A stretch of 64,000 bases of DNA from Brevibacillus brevis (GTDB lineage: Bacteria; Bacillota; Bacilli; Brevibacillales; Brevibacillaceae). The position numbers were made by a program, and so were the translations under genes. Position 1 is the first letter of the stretch, and the number at the start of each line of letters is the position of its first letter. Below the pieces are notes generated by a model. That model did no database searches and was not told the DNA's origin. It saw only the letters and a program-made list of their open reading frames with translations. Below, one piece after another: positions 8,986 to 16,803 of this stretch. The stretch covers positions 1,698,501 to 1,762,500 of the forward strand of contig NZ_CP134050.1 of NCBI RefSeq assembly GCF_031583145.1, in the 5' to 3' direction.

Positions 8986-9531
8986 ATGAAGGTCGTAGCT
9001 ATTGTAGGAAGCATCCGCAAAGATTCGTACAACCGCAAGCTGGCGGAACATGTGAAAAACCGTTACCAGGATCGATTCGATCTGGAAATTTTGGATCTGA
9101 AGCCTCTTCCGTTCTACAACCAGGACCTGGAAAATGAGCCGAATGAAGCCGTGCAGGCCTTCAAAGACAAGGTCAAAGCAGCAGACGCTGTCCTCTGGGT
9201 AACGCCGGAGTACAACGGGACGATCCCGGGCGTACTCGCAAACGCGATCGACTGGCTGTCCCGCGTGGATCGCGTGATGGTCGGCAAGCCTTCGTGGATC
9301 ATGGGCGCTTCCATGGGCCAGCTCGGCACGGTGAAAGCACAGCTGCATCTGCGCGATATCCTGTTGGCGATGGGTCTCTCCTCGCATCTGCTTCCGGGCA
9401 ATGAAGTGTACGTCGGTGCGGCACACGAGAAATTCGACGCGGAAGGCAAGCTGATTCACGAGCCTACCATCCAGTTCCTGGACACAGTCGTCGACAACTT
9501 CATCAAGTGGATGAATCGCTACCATCAATAG
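8986..9531 (+). CDS. NADPH-dependent FMN reductase / azoreductase-like flavoprotein
   Basis: This 181-residue flavodoxin-fold protein has the FMN phosphate loop GSIRKDSYNRKLAEHV at residues 8-23, the family segment TPEYNGTIPGVLANAIDWLSR (shown in part) and GASMGQLGT. It matches YhdA-type NADPH:FMN reductases, which reduce flavins, quinones or azo compounds in the cytoplasm. The ATG at 8986 follows GGAGGG at 7 bases, so the upstream in-frame ATG at 8971 is less likely. It has its own promoter and terminator and is monocistronic. Confidence 0.92.
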   Translation: MKVVAIVGSIRKDSYNRKLAEHVKNRYQDRFDLEILDLKPLPFYNQDLENEPNEAVQAFKDKVKAADAVLWVTPEYNGTIPGVLANAIDWLSRVDRVMVGKPSWIMGASMGQLGTVKAQLHLRDILLAMGLSSHLLPGNEVYVGAAHEKFDAEGKLIHEPTIQFLDTVVDNFIKWMNRYHQ

Positions 9532-9554
9532 GGATACCACCAAGCAGAACGAAT

Positions 9555-9586
9555 GGCCGGAGACTCTCGAGTCCCGGCCTTTTTTT
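9555..9586 (+). terminator. Terminator of the FMN reductase gene
   Basis: GGCCGG...CCGGCC stem, extended inside by GACTC/GAGTC, followed by seven T. Confidence 0.88.
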
Positions 9587-9587
9587 A

Positions 9588-9724
9588 TACAGATAGGAAT
9601 TTATAAAATTCCTATCCAGTATAAGGGCAACATAGCGAGACTTCGAACACAGTGAGAGAGCGAGACTTGTGCCCTTTGGGTACCGCGGCTCCGCCAAAAG
9701 GCTTGGCGCAGCCAGGTTTTCTAA
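9588..9724. repeat. Multi-hairpin intergenic repeat, copy A
   Basis: This 137-bp segment shares its order and most of its sequence with the element at 36360-36615. It holds a first hairpin (GATAGGAAT at 9592-9600 with ATTCCTATC at 9608-9616), a shared AGTATAAG linker, a middle segment with GCGAGACTTCGA and GTGCCCTTTGGGTAC (itself able to fold), and a last hairpin GGCTCCGCC...GGCGCAGCC followed by a TTTTCTAA tail. The first stem differs from the other locus by paired, compensating changes. No transposase or terminal target duplication is seen. It resembles REP/BOX-type extragenic repeats. Confidence 0.8.
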
Positions 9725-9816
9725 CTTGTCTGATTTCTCCTTTCCCAAACTGCCAGATAAAGGGTATCATTATGTGGGCAGTGAGGGAACAAGAAAGAGA
9801 GGAGGAACATCGCTTC

Positions 9817-10254
9817 ATGATTCGAAAGATTCTGGTGGCGCTGGTGTCGTCGCTGCTGCTTTGCATGGCGCTCGCGCTGGTCAACCACACCCCCGTGTCG
9901 GAGCAGCAACCGGACACGTACTACTGGCCGTACCTCTCCTTGGTGGCGGTCTATCTGATCTATGCGACCCCTGTCTATGTGGTGGGAGGAGTCCCCGCTT
10001 CCATGTTGATAGAAGTTCTGAATGAAAAAATTGCGTGGGCCAATCCTGTCATCGTCTACCTGTTTCGGCTGATCCTTTACGCAATGGCGGGCGTGCTTCT
10101 CATGATACTCTTCCAGTTCGTCCTGGGAGTGTCCAGAGGGGACGGGTCGGAGCTGTCGACCGGGGGAGGACTGGGAATGATTGCCGCGCTCGTGTATTTG
10201 CACGTGTGGCTCGCGAGCTTTCTGGTCGTCAAACCGAAAAGGCGGGTGTGGTAG
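9817..10254 (+). CDS. Small four-helix membrane protein, unknown function
   Basis: This 145-residue hydrophobic protein has about four predicted helices (near residues 4-22, 34-58, 80-105 and 115-138). The start ATG at 9817 is chosen for the upstream AGGAGG; extending further would translate the repeat element. No family is recognised. It is followed after 1 base by a small ORF and then an SPFH-domain gene on the same strand, so the three may be cotranscribed. Confidence 0.7.
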   Translation: MIRKILVALVSSLLLCMALALVNHTPVSEQQPDTYYWPYLSLVAVYLIYATPVYVVGGVPASMLIEVLNEKIAWANPVIVYLFRLILYAMAGVLLMILFQFVLGVSRGDGSELSTGGGLGMIAALVYLHVWLASFLVVKPKRRVW

Positions 10255-10255
10255 C

Positions 10256-10501
10256 ATGTCCGTGGGCGGTTTTCAGAGCGGTTTTCACGCCCGAAAGGTG
10301 CCGCGCTCCGAGGTGAAGTGGGGACCGTTCCTCATCTGCAGCCATGGCTGTCAGGAAATCGTCCAGCTGATTTCCCACGTGTCCGGCGAGGTCGAATTCG
10401 AGCTTTGCCGGATCGAGGCCGAGCGCATGGGACGGGTGCTGCTGGAGGCGGCCCGGTCTTTCGGAGAAGAATTCCGAAACGAATCTTTGACCGATCCGTA
10501 A
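10256..10501 (+). CDS. Small hypothetical protein, 81 residues
   Basis: The ORF begins 2 bases after the membrane protein stop (ATG 10256) and ends 34 bases before the SPFH gene. It encodes a soluble, mixed-charge protein (MSVGGFQSGFHARKVP...) with two cysteines near the middle (LICSHGCQE). The ribosome binding site is weak (GGCGGGTGTGG), so it may be translationally coupled. No family is recognised. It is kept because it fills the gap exactly in a same-strand row of genes. Confidence 0.45.
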   Translation: MSVGGFQSGFHARKVPRSEVKWGPFLICSHGCQEIVQLISHVSGEVEFELCRIEAERMGRVLLEAARSFGEEFRNESLTDP

Positions 10502-10535
10502 ACAGAAGAGAGAAAAAGAGAAGGGGAGGCGGAAC

Positions 10536-11363
10536 ATGGCAGAGCCAAACGTAGTGAAAATGAATCCCTTTAAGATCGGCGGGAAGGTAGTTGCGGTCAT
10601 CCTGGTCATTCTCGTCGCCGTGCTGATCGGCACGCAATCGTTCACAATCATCTCGGCAGGTCACAGCGGGGTCGTCTTGCAGCTGGGAGCCGTACAGCCG
10701 ACGGTTTTGCAGGAGGGTCTTCATTTCAAAATTCCGTTTATTCAAACGGTGATTCCCATGGAAGTGCGGGTACAGAAGTCGGAGACGAGCCAAACGTCGG
10801 CTTCGCGCGACTTGCAGACGGTATCGACGACGATCGCGGTCAACCACCACCTGGATGCGGAGAACGTCAACAAGCTGTATCAGCAGGTCGGGCTCGAATA
10901 CGCCAGCCGGATCGTCGACCCCGCCATCGCAGAGGCACTCAAGGCAGTCACCGCGCAATATACGGCCGAAGAGCTGATCTCCAAGCGCTCCGAGGTGAGC
11001 GGCAAGGTCAAAGAAACGTTGAAGCAAAAGCTGTCCACCTACCACATTATCCTGGATGAAATCAACATCCGCGAGTTTACATTCAGCGACGAGTTCAACC
11101 GCGCCATCGAAGCCAAGCAGGTGGCCGAGCAGCAAGCGCTCAAATCCAAGCTGGATCTCGAGCGGATCAAGATCGAGAAGGAGCAGGAAATCACGAAAGC
11201 GCAAGCCCAGGCAGAAGCGCTGCGCCTGCAAAAGCAAGAGGTCACTCCCGAGCTGGTGCAGCTGAGACAAATCGAGGCTCAGCTGGAAGCGATCCGCAAG
11301 TGGGACGGCAAGCTGCCGAACGTCACCGGCGGAGCCACGCCTTTTATCCAGGTAGGGAAATAA
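10536..11363 (+). CDS. Prohibitin/HflC-type SPFH-domain membrane protein
   Basis: This 275-residue protein has one N-terminal membrane helix (about residues 14-34), an SPFH/Band 7 domain (about 40-200, with GHSGVVLQLGAVQPTVLQEG and HFKIPFIQTV), and a C-terminal coiled coil rich in Glu, Lys and Gln (SKLDLERIKIEKEQEITKA). The start follows AAGGGGAGGCGGAAC. Such proteins form ring-like membrane assemblies that regulate FtsH-type proteases or organise membrane domains. No protease gene is adjacent, so its partner is unknown. Confidence 0.9.
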   Translation: MAEPNVVKMNPFKIGGKVVAVILVILVAVLIGTQSFTIISAGHSGVVLQLGAVQPTVLQEGLHFKIPFIQTVIPMEVRVQKSETSQTSASRDLQTVSTTIAVNHHLDAENVNKLYQQVGLEYASRIVDPAIAEALKAVTAQYTAEELISKRSEVSGKVKETLKQKLSTYHIILDEINIREFTFSDEFNRAIEAKQVAEQQALKSKLDLERIKIEKEQEITKAQAQAEALRLQKQEVTPELVQLRQIEAQLEAIRKWDGKLPNVTGGATPFIQVGK

Positions 11364-11389
11364 TCACTGGAAAGTGGGAGGCCATTCAG

Positions 11390-11418
11390 GACCAACACGT
11401 CTGTGGATGGTCTTTTTT
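11390..11418 (+). terminator. Terminator of the SPFH gene
   Basis: GACCA and TGGTC, with inner CAC/GTG, form an imperfect stem followed by six T. Confidence 0.6.
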
Positions 11419-11523
11419 CTCATGAAAAACGATAGGAAATGCTGATCCCCGCCATCACATCCTTCCATTGGACGCAGCCGGGATATCCTGATACGGTAAA
11501 GAGCAAGAACGGGAGGGGATCTG

Positions 11524-11589
11524 ATGGAACATGCCATCGCTCGTTTGGAGCAGCATCTTCGCCAGATCTTTCCGACGTCAGGATCATGA
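11524..11589 (+). CDS. Micro-ORF with strong ribosome binding site, 21 residues
   Basis: The ATG at 11524 follows CGGGAGGGGATCTG, a near-ideal ribosome binding site, and encodes MEHAIARLEQHLRQIFPTSGS. A strong terminator begins 9 bases after its stop. A weak promoter-like pair (TTGGAC and TACGGT) lies upstream. It may be a small peptide gene, a leader peptide or the 5' remnant of a lost gene. Confidence 0.35.
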   Translation: MEHAIARLEQHLRQIFPTSGS

Positions 11590-11597
11590 ACGACAAA

Positions 11598-11637
11598 AGA
11601 ACGCGGCCCTGTGTACCTTGGTTCCGCGTTCTTTTTT
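11598..11637. terminator. Bidirectional terminator
   Basis: AGAACGCGG pairs with CCGCGTTCT, with TTTTTT on the plus side and TTTT on the minus side. It serves the micro-ORF transcript and the convergent metallo-hydrolase gene. Confidence 0.85.
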
Positions 11638-11642
11638 GCGTT

Positions 11643-12455
11643 TTAGCATAGCTCCTCCTGCCCACGCCCGGCAATGACCGACGTGACGATGTGCAGAGAG
11701 TCGAATTCCCCTTCGGATACTTCCACGAGGGGCGGATTCAACGGGAAGAGCGCGTGGTTGATCTCTTCGGCGGACATTCCTTTACCATGCAGCAGGAGAA
11801 TTTCGCCTGTGAGGTTTTCCAGGTAATCCAGCTTTTTCTGGAGCATGGCTTTGCCACCCGCGATATAGCCGGCATGCGCGCAATACAGCGCCTGGAAATC
11901 GTGGGAAAGCACCGAGCGGATGGAGTTCATGAGTGTCGGGATGGACTCTTCCCGCAGGATGACTTTGGTTTTGGTGCCCAAAAACAGATCGCCGGCAAAC
12001 ACCCGCCCGGTCTTTTCGTGGATCAAGACGACATGGTCAAAGGCGTGGCCAGGGGTCTCCAGCACCTTCCAGTCCAACGTCCGCGAATGGAACGACTTGC
12101 CGAGCGGATGGGCGCGAAACGGCTGGCGTATGCCCCACGTACGCTGGCGGTATATAGGGTAGTCTGCCTCTTGTGCACACACGTCCACCCCTCTTTCGTG
12201 GATGTAGAGGGGGACGCCCAGGTGGTTTTCGATCCAGGCGGCAGTCCCGGTGTGATCCTCATGACTATGGGTGAGGACGACAGAATCGAAGGAGGAGGAT
12301 TCGTAGAACGGGATCAGCGATTCTTGAATGATCTTCGGGCCCGTGTCGACCAGCATTCCGTCCGACAAAAAAACGTAGATGGACGAATCGCGTCCTCCCC
12401 GCTTGACGCTCGCTTCCACGCAGACTACCTCTTCATGATGGTGGATGTGTATCAT
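11643..12455 (-). CDS. Metallo-beta-lactamase-fold hydrolase
   Basis: This 270-residue protein has the metal motif THSHEDHTG (HxHxDH) near residue 62, a second ligand region ETPGHAFDHVV near 133 and the bridging-Asp segment VFAGDLFLG near 152. The start is preceded by GGGAGGGG. Proteins of this size and layout hydrolyse thioesters or other small esters, or act as glyoxalase II-like enzymes. The exact substrate cannot be read. It lies alone between its terminator and the divergent helicase gene. Confidence 0.88.
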   Translation of the reverse strand: MIHIHHHEEVVCVEASVKRGGRDSSIYVFLSDGMLVDTGPKIIQESLIPFYESSSFDSVVLTHSHEDHTGTAAWIENHLGVPLYIHERGVDVCAQEADYPIYRQRTWGIRQPFRAHPLGKSFHSRTLDWKVLETPGHAFDHVVLIHEKTGRVFAGDLFLGTKTKVILREESIPTLMNSIRSVLSHDFQALYCAHAGYIAGGKAMLQKKLDYLENLTGEILLLHGKGMSAEEINHALFPLNPPLVEVSEGEFDSLHIVTSVIAGRGQEELC

Positions 12456-12616
12456 AGGCTACCCCTCCCACTAGAAAATCCTCTGTACCCTGCAATAGGT
12501 GAGCTCTCCTGCCTATTATACAATTCATCGACTATTCTGTCATTTTTGGCAGGCTTTCTGCTCCCGGGAATCGCGTGTAAGATGGGAGAATGAGAAGCTT
12601 TGCTAGAGGTGAAAGA

Positions 12617-15139
12617 ATGACACAACTGCCGATCGATGAAATCATGCCGGAATTGGCGATGAAGCTGAGGAGCCATGCTGGTGCCGTTCTCGTCGCGGCG
12701 CCCGGAGCGGGAAAGACGACGCGGGTGCCGCTCGCTCTGCGGGAGGAGCTGTGGCTTGCGGGACGGCGCATCCTGATGCTGGAGCCGCGCCGACTGGCGG
12801 CGAGAGCCGCTGCCAGATACATGGCGGCCGCTTTGGGAGAAGCGGTCGGAGAGACTGTGGGATACCGGGTCAAATCGGACGCACGGGTGGGCCCGCGTAC
12901 CCAAATCGAGGTCATTACGGAAGGAGTACTCACGCGGATGCTCCAAACCGATCCGGGTCTGGACGGGGTCGGATTGATTATCTTTGACGAGTTTCACGAG
13001 CGCAGCCTGCATGCCGATCTGGGTCTCGCTCTCAGCTTGCAGGTCCAAAGCTTGTTTCGGGAAGATCTTCGGATCCTCGTCATGTCGGCGACGCTGGATG
13101 CCGCCCCGGTGGCCGCGCTGATGGGCGGTGCACCGGTAATCGTGAGCGAGGGCAGAGCGTTTCCCGTCGAGACGCGCTATATGCCGAAGCCTGTGGAGGG
13201 GCGGCTCGAGCCGAATGTGGTCTCGCTCATCCTGCGGGCGCTGGCGGAAGAGACAGGGGACGTGCTGGTTTTCCTACCCGGTGCCGGAGAGATTCACCGG
13301 GTAGAGTCTTTGCTGCGGGAGAGCGGCCTGCCGTCCGGTATGGCGGTTCGGCCGCTGCATGGCTCGCTTCCCCAGGAAGTCCAGGATGCGGCGATCCAGC
13401 CGGAACCGACGGGCTTGCGCAAGGTCGTCCTGGCGACGTCGATTGCCGAGACAAGCCTGACCGTACAAGGCGTGCGGGTCGTCATCGACAGCGGGCTCAT
13501 GCGAGTGCCCCGCTTTTCTCCGCGTACAGGCATGACGCGATTGGAGACGATAGCGGTGTCGAGAGCATCGGCGGACCAGCGGCGGGGAAGAGCGGGTCGG
13601 CTGGAGCCGGGCGTCTGCTACCGGATGTGGACGCAGCAGGAGGACAGCGGTCTTGCGGCTCACCATGCCCCGGAGATTCGGGAAGCGGACTTGACGTCGC
13701 TCGCACTGGAGCTGGCGGCTTGGGGGGTGGACGATCCGGCCGAGCTGTCGTGGCTGGATGCACCGCCGTCCTCTGCGCTCGAGCATGCCTGGGAGCTGTT
13801 GCAGCAGCTCGGCGCGCTTGATCGGGACCGTCGCATTACGGCGCACGGCCGGGAACTGGCAGCCATGGGTTTGCATCCGAGACTGGGACACATGATTCGC
13901 AAGGCACAGGAGCGAGGCCGGGCCGATTTGGCCTGCGAACTCGCTGTGCTGCTCGGGGAGCGGGATATTTTGCGGGGGGCCACACGAGATGCGGATTTGC
14001 GACTGCGCATCGAGATGCTTCGCAGTGTCGCAGCGAATGGAGAGGCACGGGTAACCGATTATCCCGAAGTGCAAGTCGATGTGGCGGCGTGCAGGCGAAT
14101 TTGGGCGGAGGCCCGGCTGCTCAAGCAGACCTGGGACACAGGAGCGGCGCAGCGGGAAGGAGAGCAGAGCGATCTAGGAGGGATCGGGGCGTTGCTCGCT
14201 GACGCTTTCCCGGATCGGATCGGCCAGCGCAGGGGCAGCGGGAAGTATTTGCTCCGAAATGGACGAGGGGCTGTTTTTGCTGCAGACCAGCCGCTTGCGT
14301 ACGCATCGTATGTCGTCGCTGCCGAGCTCGACGATCAGGGGACGGACAGCCGGATCATGCTGGCGGCAAGGATCGAAGAGAGCGAGCTGGAAGAAGCATG
14401 CGCGGATCAGTTCGTGGAAGAGTCGGCCGTCTGGTGGGATAAATCGTCCCGGTCGGTTCGCGCACGCAGGCGAACGCGGCTGGGCGCTTTGGTGATCAAG
14501 GAAACCGCGACCGGTGAAGCGGATCCGCAGCAGGTCACGGAAGCACTGCTGAACGGGATCGCGGAAGAAGGACTGGAAATGCTGCCGTGGACTCGCCATG
14601 CCAGGCAGCTCCAGGAGCGGATGATGTTCATGCGGGGTCTGGACGATTCCTGGCCGGATGTATCGGACGAAGCGCTCGGGCGAACCTTGGAAGATTGGCT
14701 CGCTCCGCACGTATATGGCTGCAAGAATGCAACTGACCTGTCGCGGCTGTCGCTGGCCAGCGTGCTGGAGCAGATGCTGAGCTGGGAACAACGGCGGGAG
14801 CTGGACGAATATGCGCCCACTCACATCGTCGTGCCCAGCGGCTCGCGTGTGCCGATCGATTACGGGAATCCCGAGTCTCCGGTGCTGGCTGTCCGCCTGC
14901 AGGAGCTGTTCGGCTGGAAGGAAACGCCGCGAATCGGTCGGGGACGGGTCCCCTTGACCTTGCACCTGCTTTCCCCGGCACAGCGTCCGGTGCAGGTCAC
15001 AAAAGATCTGGCCAGTTTCTGGAAACAGACCTATTTTGAAGTAAAGAAGGACTTGAAAGGCCGCTATCCCAAGCACTATTGGCCGGACGATCCGCTCCAG
15101 GCCATCCCGACCAACCGGACAAGACCACGTTCCCAGTGA
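12617..15139 (+). CDS. hrpB: ATP-dependent RNA helicase HrpB
   Basis: This 840-residue DExH helicase has Walker A APGAGKTTRVP near residue 33, motif II FDEFHERSLHADLGL near 121, motif III MSATLD, motif VI DQRRGRAGRLEPGVCYR near 320, and the helicase-associated and HrpB C-terminal domains (about 360-840). Length and domain order match HrpB (about 810-850 residues). The ATG at 12617 follows GAGGTG at 5 bases; an ATG at 12590 has no such site. HrpB is related to RNA helicases of RNA processing, but its role in bacteria is poorly defined. The gene stands alone. Confidence 0.92.
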   Translation: MTQLPIDEIMPELAMKLRSHAGAVLVAAPGAGKTTRVPLALREELWLAGRRILMLEPRRLAARAAARYMAAALGEAVGETVGYRVKSDARVGPRTQIEVITEGVLTRMLQTDPGLDGVGLIIFDEFHERSLHADLGLALSLQVQSLFREDLRILVMSATLDAAPVAALMGGAPVIVSEGRAFPVETRYMPKPVEGRLEPNVVSLILRALAEETGDVLVFLPGAGEIHRVESLLRESGLPSGMAVRPLHGSLPQEVQDAAIQPEPTGLRKVVLATSIAETSLTVQGVRVVIDSGLMRVPRFSPRTGMTRLETIAVSRASADQRRGRAGRLEPGVCYRMWTQQEDSGLAAHHAPEIREADLTSLALELAAWGVDDPAELSWLDAPPSSALEHAWELLQQLGALDRDRRITAHGRELAAMGLHPRLGHMIRKAQERGRADLACELAVLLGERDILRGATRDADLRLRIEMLRSVAANGEARVTDYPEVQVDVAACRRIWAEARLLKQTWDTGAAQREGEQSDLGGIGALLADAFPDRIGQRRGSGKYLLRNGRGAVFAADQPLAYASYVVAAELDDQGTDSRIMLAARIEESELEEACADQFVEESAVWWDKSSRSVRARRRTRLGALVIKETATGEADPQQVTEALLNGIAEEGLEMLPWTRHARQLQERMMFMRGLDDSWPDVSDEALGRTLEDWLAPHVYGCKNATDLSRLSLASVLEQMLSWEQRRELDEYAPTHIVVPSGSRVPIDYGNPESPVLAVRLQELFGWKETPRIGRGRVPLTLHLLSPAQRPVQVTKDLASFWKQTYFEVKKDLKGRYPKHYWPDDPLQAIPTNRTRPRSQ

Positions 15140-15208
15140 CGGCTGGATACGGATGGGAGTATCCACTTATTTTTCTAGTTCGTTGTTCGTGAGTCAGGAA
15201 TAATCTGA

Positions 15209-15307
15209 AACTTTCCGAAAGGGAGGTTGCGTCGAGTAGGTACCGTGATATTCGCGGACTACCCCTCCGTACCTCGGGGCTGCCGTCAACTGGCAGCCCC
15301 TCTTTTT
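15209..15307 (+). ncRNA. Candidate structured RNA ending in a strong terminator
   Basis: This convergent gap between hrpB and bluB holds more structure than a terminator needs. AACTTTCC-GAAA-GGGAGGTT (15209-15228) is an 8-bp hairpin with a GAAA tetraloop. Its 3' arm, GGGAGG (15221-15226), can instead pair perfectly with CCCTCC (15263-15268), enclosing GTAG/CTAC and a CCGTGA-TAT-TCGCGG hairpin. AGGTAC (15238-15243) can also pair with GTACCT (15269-15274). The RNA ends in GGGGCTGCC...GGCAGCCCC plus TCTTTTTT. The T-run is on the plus strand only. No known riboswitch class is recognised and no downstream gene is on this strand, so a trans-acting small RNA is the simplest reading. Confidence 0.5.
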
Positions 15308-15319
15308 TATCCCATGATG

Positions 15320-15982
15320 CTACTTTCCGTCTGAGCTCGCTCCCCAGCGGTTGAGAAAGATCAGCTTTTGCAGCTCCTGCCGTTTTTCCCAGTGGTGAAT
15401 TTCCAGCAGCGGACGGTCCGGGTAGTAGTCGGTGTACCCGATCGACAGCAATGCGACCGGATCGATGTGCAAAGGAATGTCCAGGATGCGGCGCACATCG
15501 GCTTTTTTGTAAAAGCTGACCCAGCCCATGGCCAAGCCTTCTGCGTAGGCGGCCAGCCACATGTTTTGAATCGCGCAGCTGACGGACATGATATCGGTCT
15601 CGGGAATGGAGTTGCGCCCGAGCACGTGGTCCCCGCCCCTGGTCGGATCGCAGGTCACGCAAATGGTGACGGGAGCTTCCCTGATCCCCTGGATTTTCAG
15701 CTCCAGAAATGCCGACTCCCGCCCCGTGCCTTCATAGTGAATGGCCAGCGCCCGTCTTTCCTTGTCGGCGCATTCGGCGAGCTGGGCTTTGAGCTCCTCG
15801 TCCTTCACCAAAATGAAATTCCACGGCTGCATGAACCCGACGGAAGGCGCGTGGTGAGCCGCGGACAGAATCATGGCCAGCTTTTCGGATTCGATGGGGT
15901 CGCTGCGAAACGAGCGAATATCCCGGCGGTTGCTGATAGCTTTGTAGAGTCCGTTTTTTTCTTCGACAGTCAAGCGTTCCAT
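15320..15982 (-). CDS. bluB: 5,6-dimethylbenzimidazole synthase BluB
   Basis: This 220-residue protein of the nitroreductase fold has family-diagnostic segments: SNRRDIRSFRSDPI near residue 17, VGFMQPWNFI near 48, and PTRGGDHVLGRNSIPETDI near 112. These match BluB rather than generic nitroreductases. BluB destroys reduced FMN with O2 to make DMB, the lower ligand of vitamin B12. GGGAGGG lies 10 bases before the ATG. No other cobalamin gene is nearby, so DMB may serve salvage of B12 precursors encoded elsewhere. Confidence 0.87.
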   Translation of the reverse strand: MERLTVEEKNGLYKAISNRRDIRSFRSDPIESEKLAMILSAAHHAPSVGFMQPWNFILVKDEELKAQLAECADKERRALAIHYEGTGRESAFLELKIQGIREAPVTICVTCDPTRGGDHVLGRNSIPETDIMSVSCAIQNMWLAAYAEGLAMGWVSFYKKADVRRILDIPLHIDPVALLSIGYTDYYPDRPLLEIHHWEKRQELQKLIFLNRWGASSDGK

Positions 15983-16119
15983 GGCAGTATGACCCTCCCC
16001 ATAGCGTGCATTCCCTTCATTTTACTGGCAAAAGCGGTTTCCTTCCAGACATGCGTTTGACATATTCCTCCGCTACTCTAAAGGAGGAGTCTGTGCGATC
16101 GGAGAGGAGTGAAGCGCGA

Positions 16120-16803
16120 ATGAAAAACATCCTGATTGTAGAAGACGAACTGCCGATCTCCCGTGTCCTGAAGGCGTATCTGGAAAAGAACCAGTTTCAC
16201 GTGGAGCAGGCGTTTACGGGCGATGAAGCCGAACGGAAATTCGATGCCACAAGTCCATCGCTTGTCTTGCTGGATGTCATGCTGCCCGGACGCAGCGGCT
16301 GGAGCATTCTGGAATACATACGCAAAAAAAGCGCCTGCCCGGTCATCATGCTGACGGCGCTGGGGCAGATCGACAATAAATTGATGGGATTGAACCAGGG
16401 AGCAGACGATTACATAACGAAGCCGTTTATCGCAGATGAAGTGGTGGCACGCGTCCAGGCTGTGCTGCGACGCTCCACAAACATCATAAACGGCGATCAG
16501 GTGAGGCAGTTCGGCAGCCTGAAAGTGGACTTCAAGGCGTATACCGTCACGCTGCACGGGATCGAGCTGGCGTTTACGCCGAAGGACCTGTCTCTGTTTT
16601 TGTTTCTCGCGCAGTACAAGAACCAGACGTTTACGAGAGAGCAGCTCATCGAGCAGGTGTGGGGCATGGATTACGAGGGCAGCGACCGCGCCGTAGACCT
16701 GGCGATCAAGCGGATTCGCCGATCGCTGGAGAACTGGCCGGCCACGGAAGGGGAAATCAAGACCTACCGCGGACTCGGCTATAAGCTGTGCGTCTATGAA
16801 TAG
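16120..16803 (+). CDS. OmpR/PhoB-family response regulator
   Basis: This 227-residue protein has a receiver domain (about 1-115: MKNILIVEDELPISRV, phosphoacceptor in LVLLDVMLPGRSGW, switch Thr in MLTALG, Lys in ITKPF) and a winged-helix output domain (about 130-227, ending VDLAIKRIRRSLE and TYRGLGYKL). GAGAGGAGTG precedes the ATG at 16120. The stop overlaps the histidine kinase start by 8 bases. The cognate pair lies just upstream of a MacA/MacB-type efflux operon, its likely target. Confidence 0.93.
   Translation: MKNILIVEDELPISRVLKAYLEKNQFHVEQAFTGDEAERKFDATSPSLVLLDVMLPGRSGWSILEYIRKKSACPVIMLTALGQIDNKLMGLNQGADDYITKPFIADEVVARVQAVLRRSTNIINGDQVRQFGSLKVDFKAYTVTLHGIELAFTPKDLSLFLFLAQYKNQTFTREQLIEQVWGMDYEGSDRAVDLAIKRIRRSLENWPATEGEIKTYRGLGYKLCVYE

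Noticed and set aside
9588-9724. Insertion sequence or MITE with a target-site duplication
   Set aside because: The ends are not clear terminal inverted repeats, no flanking duplication is visible and no transposase is present, so it is listed only as a repeat.
15209-15307. Known riboswitch class (guanidine, c-di-GMP, fluoride, ZTP, preQ1)
   Set aside because: None of the conserved cores of these classes could be found, and no gene follows on the same strand.
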